Part shown: piece by piece, positions 16,279-24,522 of the stretch
How the letters are laid out: every line of letters starts with the position of its first letter
Numbering within the stretch: the stretch's first letter is position 1
Assembly (NCBI RefSeq): GCF_025318105.1
Contig: NZ_JAOANI010000015.1
Coordinates: forward strand, 248,001-312,000
Direction of reading: 5' to 3'
Length of the DNA: 64,000 nt
Source: Venatoribacter pacificus
Lineage (GTDB): Bacteria > Pseudomonadota > Gammaproteobacteria > Pseudomonadales > Oceanobacteraceae
Translations under genes and position numbers: made by a program
Notes under the pieces: generated by a model
Told to the model about the DNA's origin: nothing
What the model saw: only the letters and a program-made list of their open reading frames with translations
The model's database searches: none

Positions 16279-19200
16279 ATGAGTGCAGTAATCCGCTGGT
16301 TTATCACCCATCGCGTGGCCGCTAATCTGGCCATGCTCTGTATTCTGGTTCTGGGACTGCTGGCCGTACCGCGCCTGCAGCAGGAATTAATTCCCAATGT
16401 TGAACTCGACCGCATCAGTATTCAGGTGCTTTATCCCGGTGCCTCGGTCAGCACCACAGAACAATCACTCTGCACACCACTGGAAAATGCTATCCACGAT
16501 ATTGCCGGTGGCGAAGAATTAATTTCCTGGTCGTATCCCGGTTTATGCAGCCTTACGCTGGATATCGCCGAAGGCTACGATGCCAATGCTCTGCTGGCCG
16601 AAATCCGCAGCCGCCTTGCAGACCCGGCGTTACTGCCCGCGCAGGCCGAAGCGCCCGATATTCAGATTCTTCAGGTACGCAACCGCGCGCTGCGTATTAT
16701 TGTCAGCGGTGATGAAAGCTATACCAACCTGCTCAGCAGCGCACAAAGTTTACGTCGTGAGCTGCTGGCCTTACCCGCCGTTTCAACAGCAGAAATTCAG
16801 GACCGGGAAAAGCCCGAAATACGCATTCAGTTTTCGCTGGCCGATCTCTACCGCTACCCACTGCAGCTGCAACAGATCAACCGCCAGCTGATCCAACAGG
16901 CGGCACCGGCAGCCGGAGGCCTGCTGGAAACCGGCGACGGTGACATACTGATTGGTAATGACCGTGATTTCCGTTCAGCCAGTGATTATGAGCACTTATT
17001 GATTGCCAGCGATGGCGCCGGTAACCGCCTGCGCCTGGCCGATGTTGCCAGCATTCAGGATACCCGTACCGATGCCACAGCACTGGCGCTGCTGAATGGT
17101 AAACCCGCTCTGGCGCTGGATATTTACCGCAGTGGCAACGATGACATTACCGCCATATCGGCGGCGGTAAATACCTATCTGCAACAACACCCGGCCAGTG
17201 CCAATATCAGTTACTACGTCTGGCAGGACGAAGCGGTTAATTTCAGCGAGCGTTTAAACCTGCTGCTGGACAATGCCCTCAGCGGTTTATTGCTGTTATT
17301 TATTGTGCTGTTGTTATTTCTGAATGCACGACTGTCGTTCTGGGTCAGCATGGGTATTCTGGTCTCTTTTATTGGCACCCTGTTTGTTCTGCCACTGACA
17401 TCAACATCGGTTAATTTTATCTCGTTGTTTGCTTTTATTCTGGTACTCGGCATTGTCGTTGATGATGCCGTCGTTGTCGGCGAAGCTGTTTTCGCCCGTC
17501 AGGAACTTGGCGAGCATGGCACACAGGCAGCGTTGTCCGGCACACTGGATGTTTATAAGCCGGTATTATTTTCGGTGATTACCACGCTGGTTGCTTTTAT
17601 GCCGCTGCTGTTTCTCCCCGGCCCTGAAGGCATGCTGATAAAAGCAGTCCCCATTGTGGTTATTACCACACTGTTATTTTCGTTATTTGAGTCGCTCTGT
17701 ATTCTGCCCGCGCATCTCAGCCATAGGCCTGCCAATGCGACAAAGCCCCATCGCCTGCAGCAATACTTCAGCCGCTTTTTACAGCAGGTTGTCGGACATT
17801 ATTATCTGCCTCTGCTACGGCGGATTGTGCACAACCCTTACCCGGTTATCGCCGTCTTTACCGCCGCTTTTATACTGACGTTATTACTGATTAGTCAGGG
17901 CTGGATTAAATCGGCATTATTTTCCGAAATAGAAGGCAATGTCGTCACAGCCAAAGTTACTTTTCCGCAAGGATCGCCACGCGAGGCAACCCAAAAGGCA
18001 CTGCAGCAGCTCGCCGTTGCCGCCCGTAAAGTCGAAACCAGCGCGGGTTATGCCGAAGGTGAAATGATCCGTCGGATTTATCAGGTGGTCGCGCCCAATA
18101 CCCTGCCATCCAACCAGAAAGTCTATGCCCGTGCCGACCATACCGGGCAGATAATGCTGGAATTACCGGCGGCAAACAGCCGGGCTTTCAGTGGCCAGGA
18201 TATGATCCGTTGGTGGCGGGCTGAAAGCGGTGCCATAACCGGTGTCGATAACGTGGAATACAGCGCCACGGTAAACCCTTCCAAGGCCGATATTCAGATT
18301 GAATTTTCCGGCAGCGATCAGCAGGCATTAAATACTGCAGCACAACGCCTGAGTGATTATCTGCAGCGTTTCTCCGGTATTTACAGCCTGCAGCGTCAGC
18401 CGGATAACAATGCCCAGCAATTGGATATCCGCTTAACCGACGAAGCCATTGCCGCAGGTATCAACCGCGGCCCTGTTCTGCAACAGGTTAATCAGGCTTT
18501 TTATGGCACCACTATTCAGCGCTTTTACGACAACGATGACGAAGTGGAAGTACGCACCAGCCTGAATGCAGAAGAACGTGCATCCGCCTGGTATCTGGAT
18601 AACCTGCCGGTCGAAACCGCACCCGGCCAGATGGTCGCGCTGAAATATATAGCCACACACAGCCAGCAGGCGGTTAACCCTTATATCCGCCATTTTATGC
18701 GTGAACCTGTGGTTATGGTGTCGGCCTATGTTGACCCCAGCCAGAATAATGCCGAGAGAATTAAAAAGACCCTGCAGCAGGGCGCCGTACAAAACCTGCT
18801 GCACGACCTGCCCGGTGTGCGCTGGGACGTGGGCGGTTATCAGCGCGCGGTACAGTTTTTTCTCGACTTACTGGCGCAGTATTATCTGCTCGCCATCATC
18901 GTGATGTACCTGCTGATGGCCGTACTCTTTGCATCTTATGCCCAGCCTTTGCTGGTACTGTTTGCCATTCCTTTTGGTTTACTCGGTGCGGTCGTCGGAC
19001 ACCTGATACTGGGGCTCGACCTGACCCTGTGGTCGTATGTCGGCATGGTCGCCGTCAGCGGTGTGGTGGTAAACGATAATCTGGTGCTGCTCGACCGGCT
19101 TAATCAGTTAAAAGCGCAAAAGCTGCCAATAGCAGAAGCATTATTACAGGCCTGCAGCAGCCGTTTCCGGCCGATTCTTCTGACCTCGCTGACAACCTTT

Positions 19201-19386
19201 GCCGGAGTATTACCCTTACTGAGCGAAACCAGCATTCAGGCAAAACTGCTGATACCTATGGCGGCTTCTTTAGGGTTCGGCGTACTGTTCGCAACCATCA
19301 TCAGCCTGCTGCTGGTGCCGGCATTATGCGCGGTGTTTAAGCAACCAAACGCAAAAGAAGCCTCCACCGCAGCACAGGCAGGATGA
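16279..19386 (+). CDS. RND-family efflux permease (AcrB/MexB superfamily)
   Basis: A 1035-residue, 12-helix proton-driven pump. It begins MSAVIRWFITHRVAANLAML; an open upstream extension to 16105 overlaps the adaptor and is not used. TM4 carries the proton-relay acids in LGIVVDDAVVVGEAVFARQE. The C-terminal repeat has GVVVNDNLVLLDRLNQ. Large periplasmic loops follow TM1 and TM7. It starts 7 bp after the adaptor and ends the operon begun at 10652. Pumps placed behind biosynthetic enzymes usually export the product, which is the inference here; drug efflux is the alternative. Confidence 0.92.
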   Translation: MSAVIRWFITHRVAANLAMLCILVLGLLAVPRLQQELIPNVELDRISIQVLYPGASVSTTEQSLCTPLENAIHDIAGGEELISWSYPGLCSLTLDIAEGYDANALLAEIRSRLADPALLPAQAEAPDIQILQVRNRALRIIVSGDESYTNLLSSAQSLRRELLALPAVSTAEIQDREKPEIRIQFSLADLYRYPLQLQQINRQLIQQAAPAAGGLLETGDGDILIGNDRDFRSASDYEHLLIASDGAGNRLRLADVASIQDTRTDATALALLNGKPALALDIYRSGNDDITAISAAVNTYLQQHPASANISYYVWQDEAVNFSERLNLLLDNALSGLLLLFIVLLLFLNARLSFWVSMGILVSFIGTLFVLPLTSTSVNFISLFAFILVLGIVVDDAVVVGEAVFARQELGEHGTQAALSGTLDVYKPVLFSVITTLVAFMPLLFLPGPEGMLIKAVPIVVITTLLFSLFESLCILPAHLSHRPANATKPHRLQQYFSRFLQQVVGHYYLPLLRRIVHNPYPVIAVFTAAFILTLLLISQGWIKSALFSEIEGNVVTAKVTFPQGSPREATQKALQQLAVAARKVETSAGYAEGEMIRRIYQVVAPNTLPSNQKVYARADHTGQIMLELPAANSRAFSGQDMIRWWRAESGAITGVDNVEYSATVNPSKADIQIEFSGSDQQALNTAAQRLSDYLQRFSGIYSLQRQPDNNAQQLDIRLTDEAIAAGINRGPVLQQVNQAFYGTTIQRFYDNDDEVEVRTSLNAEERASAWYLDNLPVETAPGQMVALKYIATHSQQAVNPYIRHFMREPVVMVSAYVDPSQNNAERIKKTLQQGAVQNLLHDLPGVRWDVGGYQRAVQFFLDLLAQYYLLAIIVMYLLMAVLFASYAQPLLVLFAIPFGLLGAVVGHLILGLDLTLWSYVGMVAVSGVVVNDNLVLLDRLNQLKAQKLPIAEALLQACSSRFRPILLTSLTTFAGVLPLLSETSIQAKLLIPMAASLGFGVLFATIISLLLVPALCAVFKQPNAKEASTAAQAG

Positions 19387-19423
19387 CAGATAAAAGAGAA
19401 TGACGGGAGAGACTTGTGGGAAA

Positions 19424-19458
19424 ACGCAAAGCACAGAGCTGAAGCCTGTGCTTTGCGT
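19424..19458. terminator. Strong stem-loop after the GH3/RND operon
   Basis: A perfect 13-bp stem (19424-19436 with 19446-19458) with a 9-base loop lies between convergent genes. On the minus strand it is followed by TTTT, so it fits best as the end of the DUF3297 transcript, and it may also stop the RND operon. Confidence 0.7.
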
Positions 19459-19515
19459 CTTAGGATTTACAGCAGGTACTCAGAGAAAGAACTCACAGAA
19501 AATCCCGGAAAATAC

Positions 19516-19764
19516 TTACTTATAAAAGGCTTCAACGTCGCCTTTCAGTTTAATAAGAATAGGACGGCCAAAACGGTCTTTTGCCTTAGGCGAAGGGATT
19601 TTCACCCAGCCTTCGCTGATGCAGTATTCTTCAACGTCGGTACGTTCCTTACCATTCAGGCGGATACCAATATCGTGCTCAAAACACTCAGCAACGTGCT
19701 GTGGGCTACGTGGATTACCGGAGAGATGATCCGGCAAAGCCGGCTTGGCGTTAGTGTCGCTCAT
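19516..19764 (-). CDS. DUF3297 family protein
   Basis: An 82-residue protein that matches the DUF3297 signature almost throughout: PALPDHLSGNPRSPQHVAECF, then EHDIGIRLNGKERTDVEEYC, ISEGWVKIPSPKAKDRFG and a final IKLKGDVEAFY. The family is small, cytosolic and widespread in proteobacteria; its role is unknown. It is convergent with the RND operon. Confidence 0.88.
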   Translation of the reverse strand: MSDTNAKPALPDHLSGNPRSPQHVAECFEHDIGIRLNGKERTDVEEYCISEGWVKIPSPKAKDRFGRPILIKLKGDVEAFYK

Positions 19765-19866
19765 GTTTATAACCTGGCATCAGAAAAAAGTGCCCCATTG
19801 TAGACAAGGCGGGTGAGCGACTCAATCGGCCTGCGCGCTATTTTCATCGGCACACAGACCTTCCAG

Positions 19867-19926
19867 CCAGCACCTCTGCCAGCACCTCTGCCAGCAACCC
19901 AGCCAACACCTCTTCCAACACCCCTC
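19867..19926. repeat. 12-bp tandem repeat, about five copies
   Basis: Five head-to-tail copies of a 12-base unit (CCAGCACCTCTG; the first two identical, the rest degenerate). Both strands are open across it: plus gives PAPL-type repeats in a 61-codon GTG frame (19813-19998), minus gives CWQR-type repeats. Neither frame has other gene-like features, so I treat it as a repeat in an intergenic stretch. Confidence 0.7.
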
Positions 19927-19972
19927 CCAGACTCTTGCTATAAGCCGGACACAACCCCGGACAGTAAGAATA

Positions 19973-20284
19973 TCAGGAGCCTTGCGCCAGATTGGTAGCG
20001 GCAGCCTGCTCATTCTTTAACAGCTCTTTGCGGACAAACAGCTCTACCGGAATAAAGGCGAAAGGAACCAGCGACGCCAGCAACACCAGCAGCCAGGTCA
20101 TCACCGACCAGCCCTGCTTATGGGAGGCCGCCAGCGAAAGAACTAAATACAGCATAAACAGCACACCGTGCGTCATACCAAGCATGTAAACGAAATCCCG
20201 GCTGATAACGCCCAGCGTGACACACAGAATAACCAGATAAGAGACGCCTTCCAGCAGGCTTGAAATCCTGAACAGCTTTAACAT
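19973..20284 (-). CDS. DUF3817 integral membrane protein
   Basis: A 103-residue protein with three predicted membrane segments: LLEGVSYLVILCVTLGVI, YMLGMTHGVLFMLYLVLSLA and MTWLLVLLASLVPFAFIPVELFV. The FRISSLLEGVSYL start and the HG in the second helix are characteristic of DUF3817 (YdzA-like). Function is unknown. MLKLFRISS at 20284 is the family start; an upstream ATG at 20368 would add 28 residues of unrelated character. Confidence 0.82.
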   Translation of the reverse strand: MLKLFRISSLLEGVSYLVILCVTLGVISRDFVYMLGMTHGVLFMLYLVLSLAASHKQGWSVMTWLLVLLASLVPFAFIPVELFVRKELLKNEQAAATNLAQGS

Positions 20285-20506
20285 GAAATATTCACTCAGA
20301 TATGGACAGTAAGGCGATATAGCACCACATTGGCCGGCGAAGGTAGCAAGGCCCGGAAGCCGAGGCAATAAACAATAGGGCTAAAGGTGTAATGTTTGGT
20401 AAATCTGGAAAGGCCTGACAATCAATCCTTCGGTACAATGCCTGCCAGTACCGTACTGAGTCTCTGTCCCGAATGGGCGATTGTGTCCGGCCCTGTATGC
20501 AAATTC

Positions 20507-21067
20507 CTAGTTTTTTGCCAAACATACCCATAGAGTGCAATTTACATCACCTTCTTCAAGGTTTTCTTCTTTGGTGAGTTCAAAACCAGCTGAATCTAAA
20601 GCTCGCTTAAGTGCATTTTTTGCTTCACTGCCATGCGGCAAACCGCCGTCTTTTACTACAATGAACTTACCATTTGATTTTAAAATTCTACGCACTTCTT
20701 TTAAGCCTTGATCCTTATCATGCCAATGATCAAATGAATCAAAAGCAAAGACAAAATTGGCTATATCATCCTTGACTGGAAGTTTTTCAGCTGCTCCTTC
20801 GTAGAACCTGATTCGTTCAGCAGCTGCATGGTTGACTGTTTGTTCTTTAGCAATCTCGACCATGCGAGAAACGGGGTCAATGCCTATCAAGGTTCCATTT
20901 GTTACTTGTTCAGAAGCATGCCTTAAAGCGCAACCAGTACCACAGCCAATATCAACCACTGTTGAGTCTTCGGGTAGTTTCAAAGCACCCACGCCAAGCT
21001 TATTTGTGGCATATTCTCCATATTTTTCTGCATACCACTCTGCAGTTTTAGTGTCCCAATTACTCAT
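20507..21067 (-). CDS. Class I SAM-dependent methyltransferase
   Basis: A 186-residue Methyltransf_11-type enzyme. Motif I is VVDIGCGTGCALRHA, the acidic end of beta-2 is LIGIDPVSRMVEIA, and motif IV is FVFAFDSFDHWHD. The substrate is unknown. The gene is visibly A/T-richer than its surroundings and lies alone, which suggests recent acquisition. Two ATGs are adjacent: 21067 is 6 nt after AGGAG and 21070 only 3 nt, so 21067 is preferred. Confidence 0.85.
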   Translation of the reverse strand: MSNWDTKTAEWYAEKYGEYATNKLGVGALKLPEDSTVVDIGCGTGCALRHASEQVTNGTLIGIDPVSRMVEIAKEQTVNHAAAERIRFYEGAAEKLPVKDDIANFVFAFDSFDHWHDKDQGLKEVRRILKSNGKFIVVKDGGLPHGSEAKNALKRALDSAGFELTKEENLEEGDVNCTLWVCLAKN

Positions 21068-21203
21068 CATCTACTCCTATGAAAATAATGCTTTCTGATT
21101 TCTTCGTCTTGCTGACTGGCTCTGTTACTGGATCATAAAATAGCCGTCAGAAATTCAGTTATGCTGACGAATTTTTTATTGGCCGGAGCCAGTCACAATA
21201 AAA

Positions 21204-21734
21204 TCAGATTAATCCGGTTTTCTGTAATTGTTGTTTTTGCTCTGTTACATGCTTCTGAATATTTTTTAATAACTGAGTGCGGGTATCAGTGGTTAAATGG
21301 CGCAGTTTTTCCGAAGCTTTCGGTGCTTCAAACGGGTTACCGGACAACAGCTGGCTGCGCAGATATTCAGCACGCTGGTAAAAGGCCGAAATACCGCTGA
21401 CGTACTGATGTGGCATTTCAAAAATTGCAGACCCTTCCTGGGCAGCATTCCAGAAAAACGTATCCAGCTGGTATTTATCCGGCTGCATACTCATACTGTT
21501 ACTCTGTGGTGCCTTATCAAATTCATCGACCCAACTTTGTAAACGTTCGGTATTCACCTGTATTTCTCCCAGCAACGACTGCTGCACATGGTAAACATCC
21601 CGCTGATGTTGCAGATTTTCAAATTCGATGGCTTTTTCAAAACCGGAATTAGCTGCCAGATAAACACCAACTACCGTCGCTAATAAAGTAAATAACTGGC
21701 CCAACCAGAATTCTTTGTTAACTTTTTCAGACAT
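21204..21734 (-). CDS. Membrane-anchored protein of unknown function
   Basis: A 176-residue protein I do not recognise. One N-terminal membrane segment (FWLGQLFTLLATVVGVYLAA) is followed by a helical, Gln/Glu-rich soluble region (ENLQHQRDVYHVQQSLLGEIQVNTERLQSWVDEF) with coiled-coil character, and a C-terminal basic/Gln-rich helix (KNIQKHVTEQKQQLQKTG). The topology fits a bitopic inner-membrane protein with a periplasmic or cytosolic helical domain. There are no conserved catalytic motifs and no informative neighbours. Confidence 0.65.
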   Translation of the reverse strand: MSEKVNKEFWLGQLFTLLATVVGVYLAANSGFEKAIEFENLQHQRDVYHVQQSLLGEIQVNTERLQSWVDEFDKAPQSNSMSMQPDKYQLDTFFWNAAQEGSAIFEMPHQYVSGISAFYQRAEYLRSQLLSGNPFEAPKASEKLRHLTTDTRTQLLKNIQKHVTEQKQQLQKTGLI

Positions 21735-21923
21735 AAATAGCCTCTTGATTCCCTGAGGAAGTTATTGATAGAAAAATGACCTGATACAGGTATGCCGGAC
21801 TTTAGCATTTTTCCGACGACAGGTAATCGGCCATTTATCGGATCTGTGAGCAACCCAACACAATCTGAATTATTAGAGCGCCTGTATATTTCCTATTTTC
21901 TTTCCGCTATTTTCTTTCCGGGC

Positions 21924-22039
21924 ATATAACGCCAACCTCAGAGGTGTTTGGTGGAGTGGAGCAATTATGCAATAGTGAGCACAGGCGAGCGCACAATTAA
22001 GCGGCGGAACAAAACGGCCTATGCAGGTTTTTGTTATGT
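21924..22039 (-). other. Integron attC-like recombination site (cassette 3' end)
   Basis: Read on the minus strand, the 116-bp element starts ACATAAC and ends GTTATAT; these outer boxes are complementary at 6 of 7 positions. Inside them come three unpaired bases and a second imperfect pair: AACCTGCATAGG at the gene side against the complement of CCTCTGAGGTT at the far side, which differ by one extra base as in attC extrahelical bases. The stop codon of the lipoprotein gene lies within the outer box, as in gene cassettes. No integrase gene is in the window. The site was identified by eye; folding of the bottom strand has not been computed. Confidence 0.5.
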
Positions 22040-22447
22040 TCTTGACTCACATTTAAAACTCCCTCGGAATGTACCGCAATTATAATCCATATTGGTTGGA
22101 ATTTTATTACAGAACACACCAATATTATTTTGCCACTGCTTAGCCTCACCTTTGTCAGTTAAACCACAAATAAACACTGTGATAACACAGTGAGCCGGAA
22201 TCAACAGAATACTGTCAATCCAACTATATTCAGGATTTAACTTATAATAGTTATCGTTTACCTTCACCATTTCAGTAGATGTACTGCAGCTGTATTCATC
22301 CAATGGTGATCCCGTACTCAAATATTCTTTAGTCACATCTTTGTCCGTAATACTTACGTTAAAACCTGGAACTGAAATATTTTTATGGGGAAAAGCGACA
22401 CAACCACTCAAAAATATTAGCATTAAAAAACATGAATACTTAATCAT
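22034..22447 (-). CDS. Small A/T-rich lipoprotein, possible integron cassette gene
   Basis: A 137-residue lipoprotein of unknown function. MIKYSCFLMLIFLSGC is a short lipoprotein signal with lipobox LSGC (Cys16). The mature part is Cys- and Tyr-rich (DEYSCSTSTEMVKVNDNYYKLNPEYSW) and contains a hydrophobic stretch SILLIPAHCVITVFICGLTD reminiscent of small DUF-type lipoproteins such as YceK. Base composition is markedly A/T-rich. Its stop codon falls inside the attC-like box. A longer start at 22471 overlaps a GTTATG sequence; 22447 is preferred because it starts the signal peptide directly. Confidence 0.65.
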   Translation of the reverse strand: MIKYSCFLMLIFLSGCVAFPHKNISVPGFNVSITDKDVTKEYLSTGSPLDEYSCSTSTEMVKVNDNYYKLNPEYSWIDSILLIPAHCVITVFICGLTDKGEAKQWQNNIGVFCNKIPTNMDYNCGTFRGSFKCESRT

Positions 22448-22848
22448 ACCGACGCTAAAACTCAGATACATAACCGTGTATTAGTGTGCTTGCGCACTTA
22501 TCCCGAGCGACTCTTTCGATAAACTCCGCGTAACTTATTGACCCCGCTGAGAAATCATCCATAACTCGAAAATCCTTTTTGGAAACGTACACGCCTGTTA
22601 ACTTATTTTTCCTACGAGCTGCATTAACCAGTCAACTTGTACGCCATAAGTGCAAGCTGTTAATACATTTGATGTTTAACTTACTACCCTCCGGCAAAGC
22701 GGGCAAGCACGAATGTAAAGCATGCCGGAGCCGGAAAGCGCCGCTCATCACAACTCGCGTTGAAGCCTCTGCTGGTGATTTGGGCATGCTCACCTCATAC
22801 TGGTGCACTCACGGCTGGTGACCGGAGCCTGACGAAGGAGTATAAAAA
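22448..22848. other. Intergenic region, no gene seen
   Basis: About 400 bp with no supported coding frame. It contains TTAAC and ATAAC fragments (22473, 22561, 22598) of the kind found at cassette boundaries, but they do not form a second convincing attC. The right end holds the leader of the AraC-type gene with its GAAGGAG ribosome-binding site. Confidence 0.4.
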
Positions 22849-23664
22849 ATGGACTATCAGACCTTTCAACCCGATACGGAACTGGATGCCATTATCAGTT
22901 GTTACTGGACCCTGGAAGTACCGTCTTCTGATGATCACCTGAAGCAGCGTATTGTTCCCGATGGCAGCATCGAGATGGCATTTATTCTGGGTGACGATAT
23001 AAAACGTTATGTCTCGGATGACGAGTTTATTATCCAGCCAAGGGCGATGGTTCTGGGTCAGATCACTACCCCGTTTTTTATTGAACCCCTGGGGTATGTT
23101 AATACCTTTGCCATTCGCTTTTACCCGCACAGCTTTGCCAGCCTTATCTCTACACCGATTAACAATCTGGTGAATACCGAAACCCCGCTGGCTGAATTGT
23201 TTGGCGAAAAGACGGCTGATGATTTAACCCAGGCAATTTTTCAGGCGAAGGATACACCGTCCAGAATTACTATTATTGAAGCGTTCCTGAAGTCAAAGCT
23301 GAATGAGCAACAGGTTGTCGACAACATCATACAAACAACGATCGACGCCCTGATAGCGTCATCCGGGAATACACCGATTGCTGCGATAACCAAACAGGAC
23401 CCGGCTCAGAGACGCCGTTTAGAAAGAAAATTCCAGCAACAGGTGGGGATCAGCCCAAAGCAACTCGGGAAGGTAATTCGTTTGCAACGGGCTTTGACAA
23501 TGCTGCTTAACAATAAAGACGACAAACTGATGGACATCGCCTACGCCAGCAAATACTACGATCAGGCGCATTTTATCCGGGATTTTAAAGAGTTTACCGG
23601 GGTCAGTCCAAAGGAGTTTCTTGGGCATAAGCATATGGAGCTATCATCGCTGTTTTACCAATAA
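22849..23664 (+). CDS. AraC/XylS-family transcriptional regulator
   Basis: A 271-residue regulator. The N-terminal domain (MDYQTFQPDTELDAIISCYWTLEVPSSDD ... IVPDGSIEMAFILGD) is of the DUF6597 type that precedes HTH_18 in many AraC-like proteins. The C-terminal helix-turn-helix pair is visible: RRRLERKFQQQVGISPKQLGKVIRLQRAL and MDIAYASKYYDQAHFIRDFKEFTGVSPKEF. GAAGGAG lies 8 nt upstream. It may control the downstream VOC gene (102 bp away, same strand), an arrangement common for this regulator class; this is inferred. Confidence 0.9.
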   Translation: MDYQTFQPDTELDAIISCYWTLEVPSSDDHLKQRIVPDGSIEMAFILGDDIKRYVSDDEFIIQPRAMVLGQITTPFFIEPLGYVNTFAIRFYPHSFASLISTPINNLVNTETPLAELFGEKTADDLTQAIFQAKDTPSRITIIEAFLKSKLNEQQVVDNIIQTTIDALIASSGNTPIAAITKQDPAQRRRLERKFQQQVGISPKQLGKVIRLQRALTMLLNNKDDKLMDIAYASKYYDQAHFIRDFKEFTGVSPKEFLGHKHMELSSLFYQ

Positions 23665-23766
23665 GCGCTGTCGTATTTGTACAATGAGTTGTCAGGCTGT
23701 TGATGTAGTCTCTGAATACGGTTTATCAACGAACCGCCATTCTGCTAATTATCAAAGGCCGACAGT

Positions 23767-24135
23767 ATGAACAGTTATATCGCAATGTTTGAAATCCCTG
23801 CCACCGACCTTGCAAGAGCTGTGGCGTTTTATCAGGCGGTACTGGGTGTAAACATCGAATGTATGGAGATGCCGGGTATGGAGATGGGTATCCTGCCTTA
23901 CGAAGGCCAGCTGGTTCCTGCGGTGATTGTAAAGGGTGAGGGCTATATCCCTTCTTCAGGTGGCGTCACTGTCTATCTCAATGCCGGCGATGATTTACAG
24001 CCAATGCTGGATAGGGTCACCGGGAGTGGTGGTCAGGTCATTCTGGAAAAGACGGCTCACGCCGATAACAGTGGGTTCTTTGCTTTGTTTCTGGATTCAG
24101 AAGGCAACAAGCTGGCGCTGAACTCACCGAATTAA
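23767..24135 (+). CDS. VOC-family (glyoxalase/bleomycin-resistance-like) protein
   Basis: A 122-residue protein with two beta-alpha-beta-beta-beta halves: MFEIPATDLARAVAFYQAVLGVNIE and VTVYLNAGDDLQPMLDRVTGSGG, ending FFALFLDSEGNKLALNSP. This subgroup (YaeR/PhnB-like small VOC proteins) includes glyoxalases, dioxygenases and resistance proteins; the activity is not predictable. Probably linked to the AraC-type regulator upstream. Confidence 0.85.
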   Translation: MNSYIAMFEIPATDLARAVAFYQAVLGVNIECMEMPGMEMGILPYEGQLVPAVIVKGEGYIPSSGGVTVYLNAGDDLQPMLDRVTGSGGQVILEKTAHADNSGFFALFLDSEGNKLALNSPN

Positions 24136-24173
24136 TACGCCGCTCACACAGCAGAAAACTATCTCTGAAGTCT

Positions 24174-24396
24174 CGCGGGCATGGCCCGCTCCTACGGTGC
24201 GGTGTTGGTTATGAATATCGTCATTGCGAGGAGCCCAACGACGCGACCATGTTGTTGATATGACGGCGGACAGGTACGGGAGATTACTTCGTCATTCTTT
24301 TAAGCAATAACCGCACTGATCTGGTGGGCAGTGCCCACCCTACATTTCCGTGTGAATGAAGTGCTCTGGCCTGTCGTGGATAAGATCCACTCCTAC
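24174..24396 (-). repeat. Cluster of GTAG-headed REP palindromes
   Basis: Three imperfect palindromes each end in (C)CTAC on the plus strand, so they begin with GTAG on the minus strand: 24174-24195 (CGCGGGC/GCCCGC), 24323-24343 (GGTGGGCA/TGCCCACC) and 24376-24396 (GTGGAT/ATCCAC). A GTAG tetranucleotide followed by a palindrome is the format of RAYT-associated REP elements. All three point the same way but have different stems. A fourth repeat-like block, CATTGCGAGGAGCCCAACG, lies at 24222-24240. They fill the 387-bp gap after the VOC gene. Confidence 0.65.
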
Positions 24397-24425
24397 AATA
24401 CAGCATCTGATTTACTATGCAGCCT

Positions 24426-24472
24426 TGTGCCTGAATTATGCGCCTGAATTTATGTGCCCGAATTATGCGCTT
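24426..24472. repeat. 13-14 bp tandem repeat, about 3.3 copies
   Basis: Units TGTGCCTGAATTA, TGCGCCTGAATTTA and TGTGCCCGAATTA follow each other directly, with a partial fourth copy. It is noncoding, immediately beside the REP cluster and 50 bp from the end of the next gene. Confidence 0.65.
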
Positions 24473-24522
24473 GCAGGCCGCGGTAGCGAGCGATAATTTT
24501 TCTGATCTGACCCGTTCAGCGG

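Noticed and set aside
19813..19998. Proline-rich 61-residue small protein (GTG start)
   Set aside because: The frame exists only because of the 12-bp repeat; both strands are open and nothing outside the repeat is gene-like.
22469..22603. A second attC site upstream of the lipoprotein gene
   Set aside because: TTAAC/ATAAC boxes are present at suitable spacing, but the inner boxes do not pair in the attC format.
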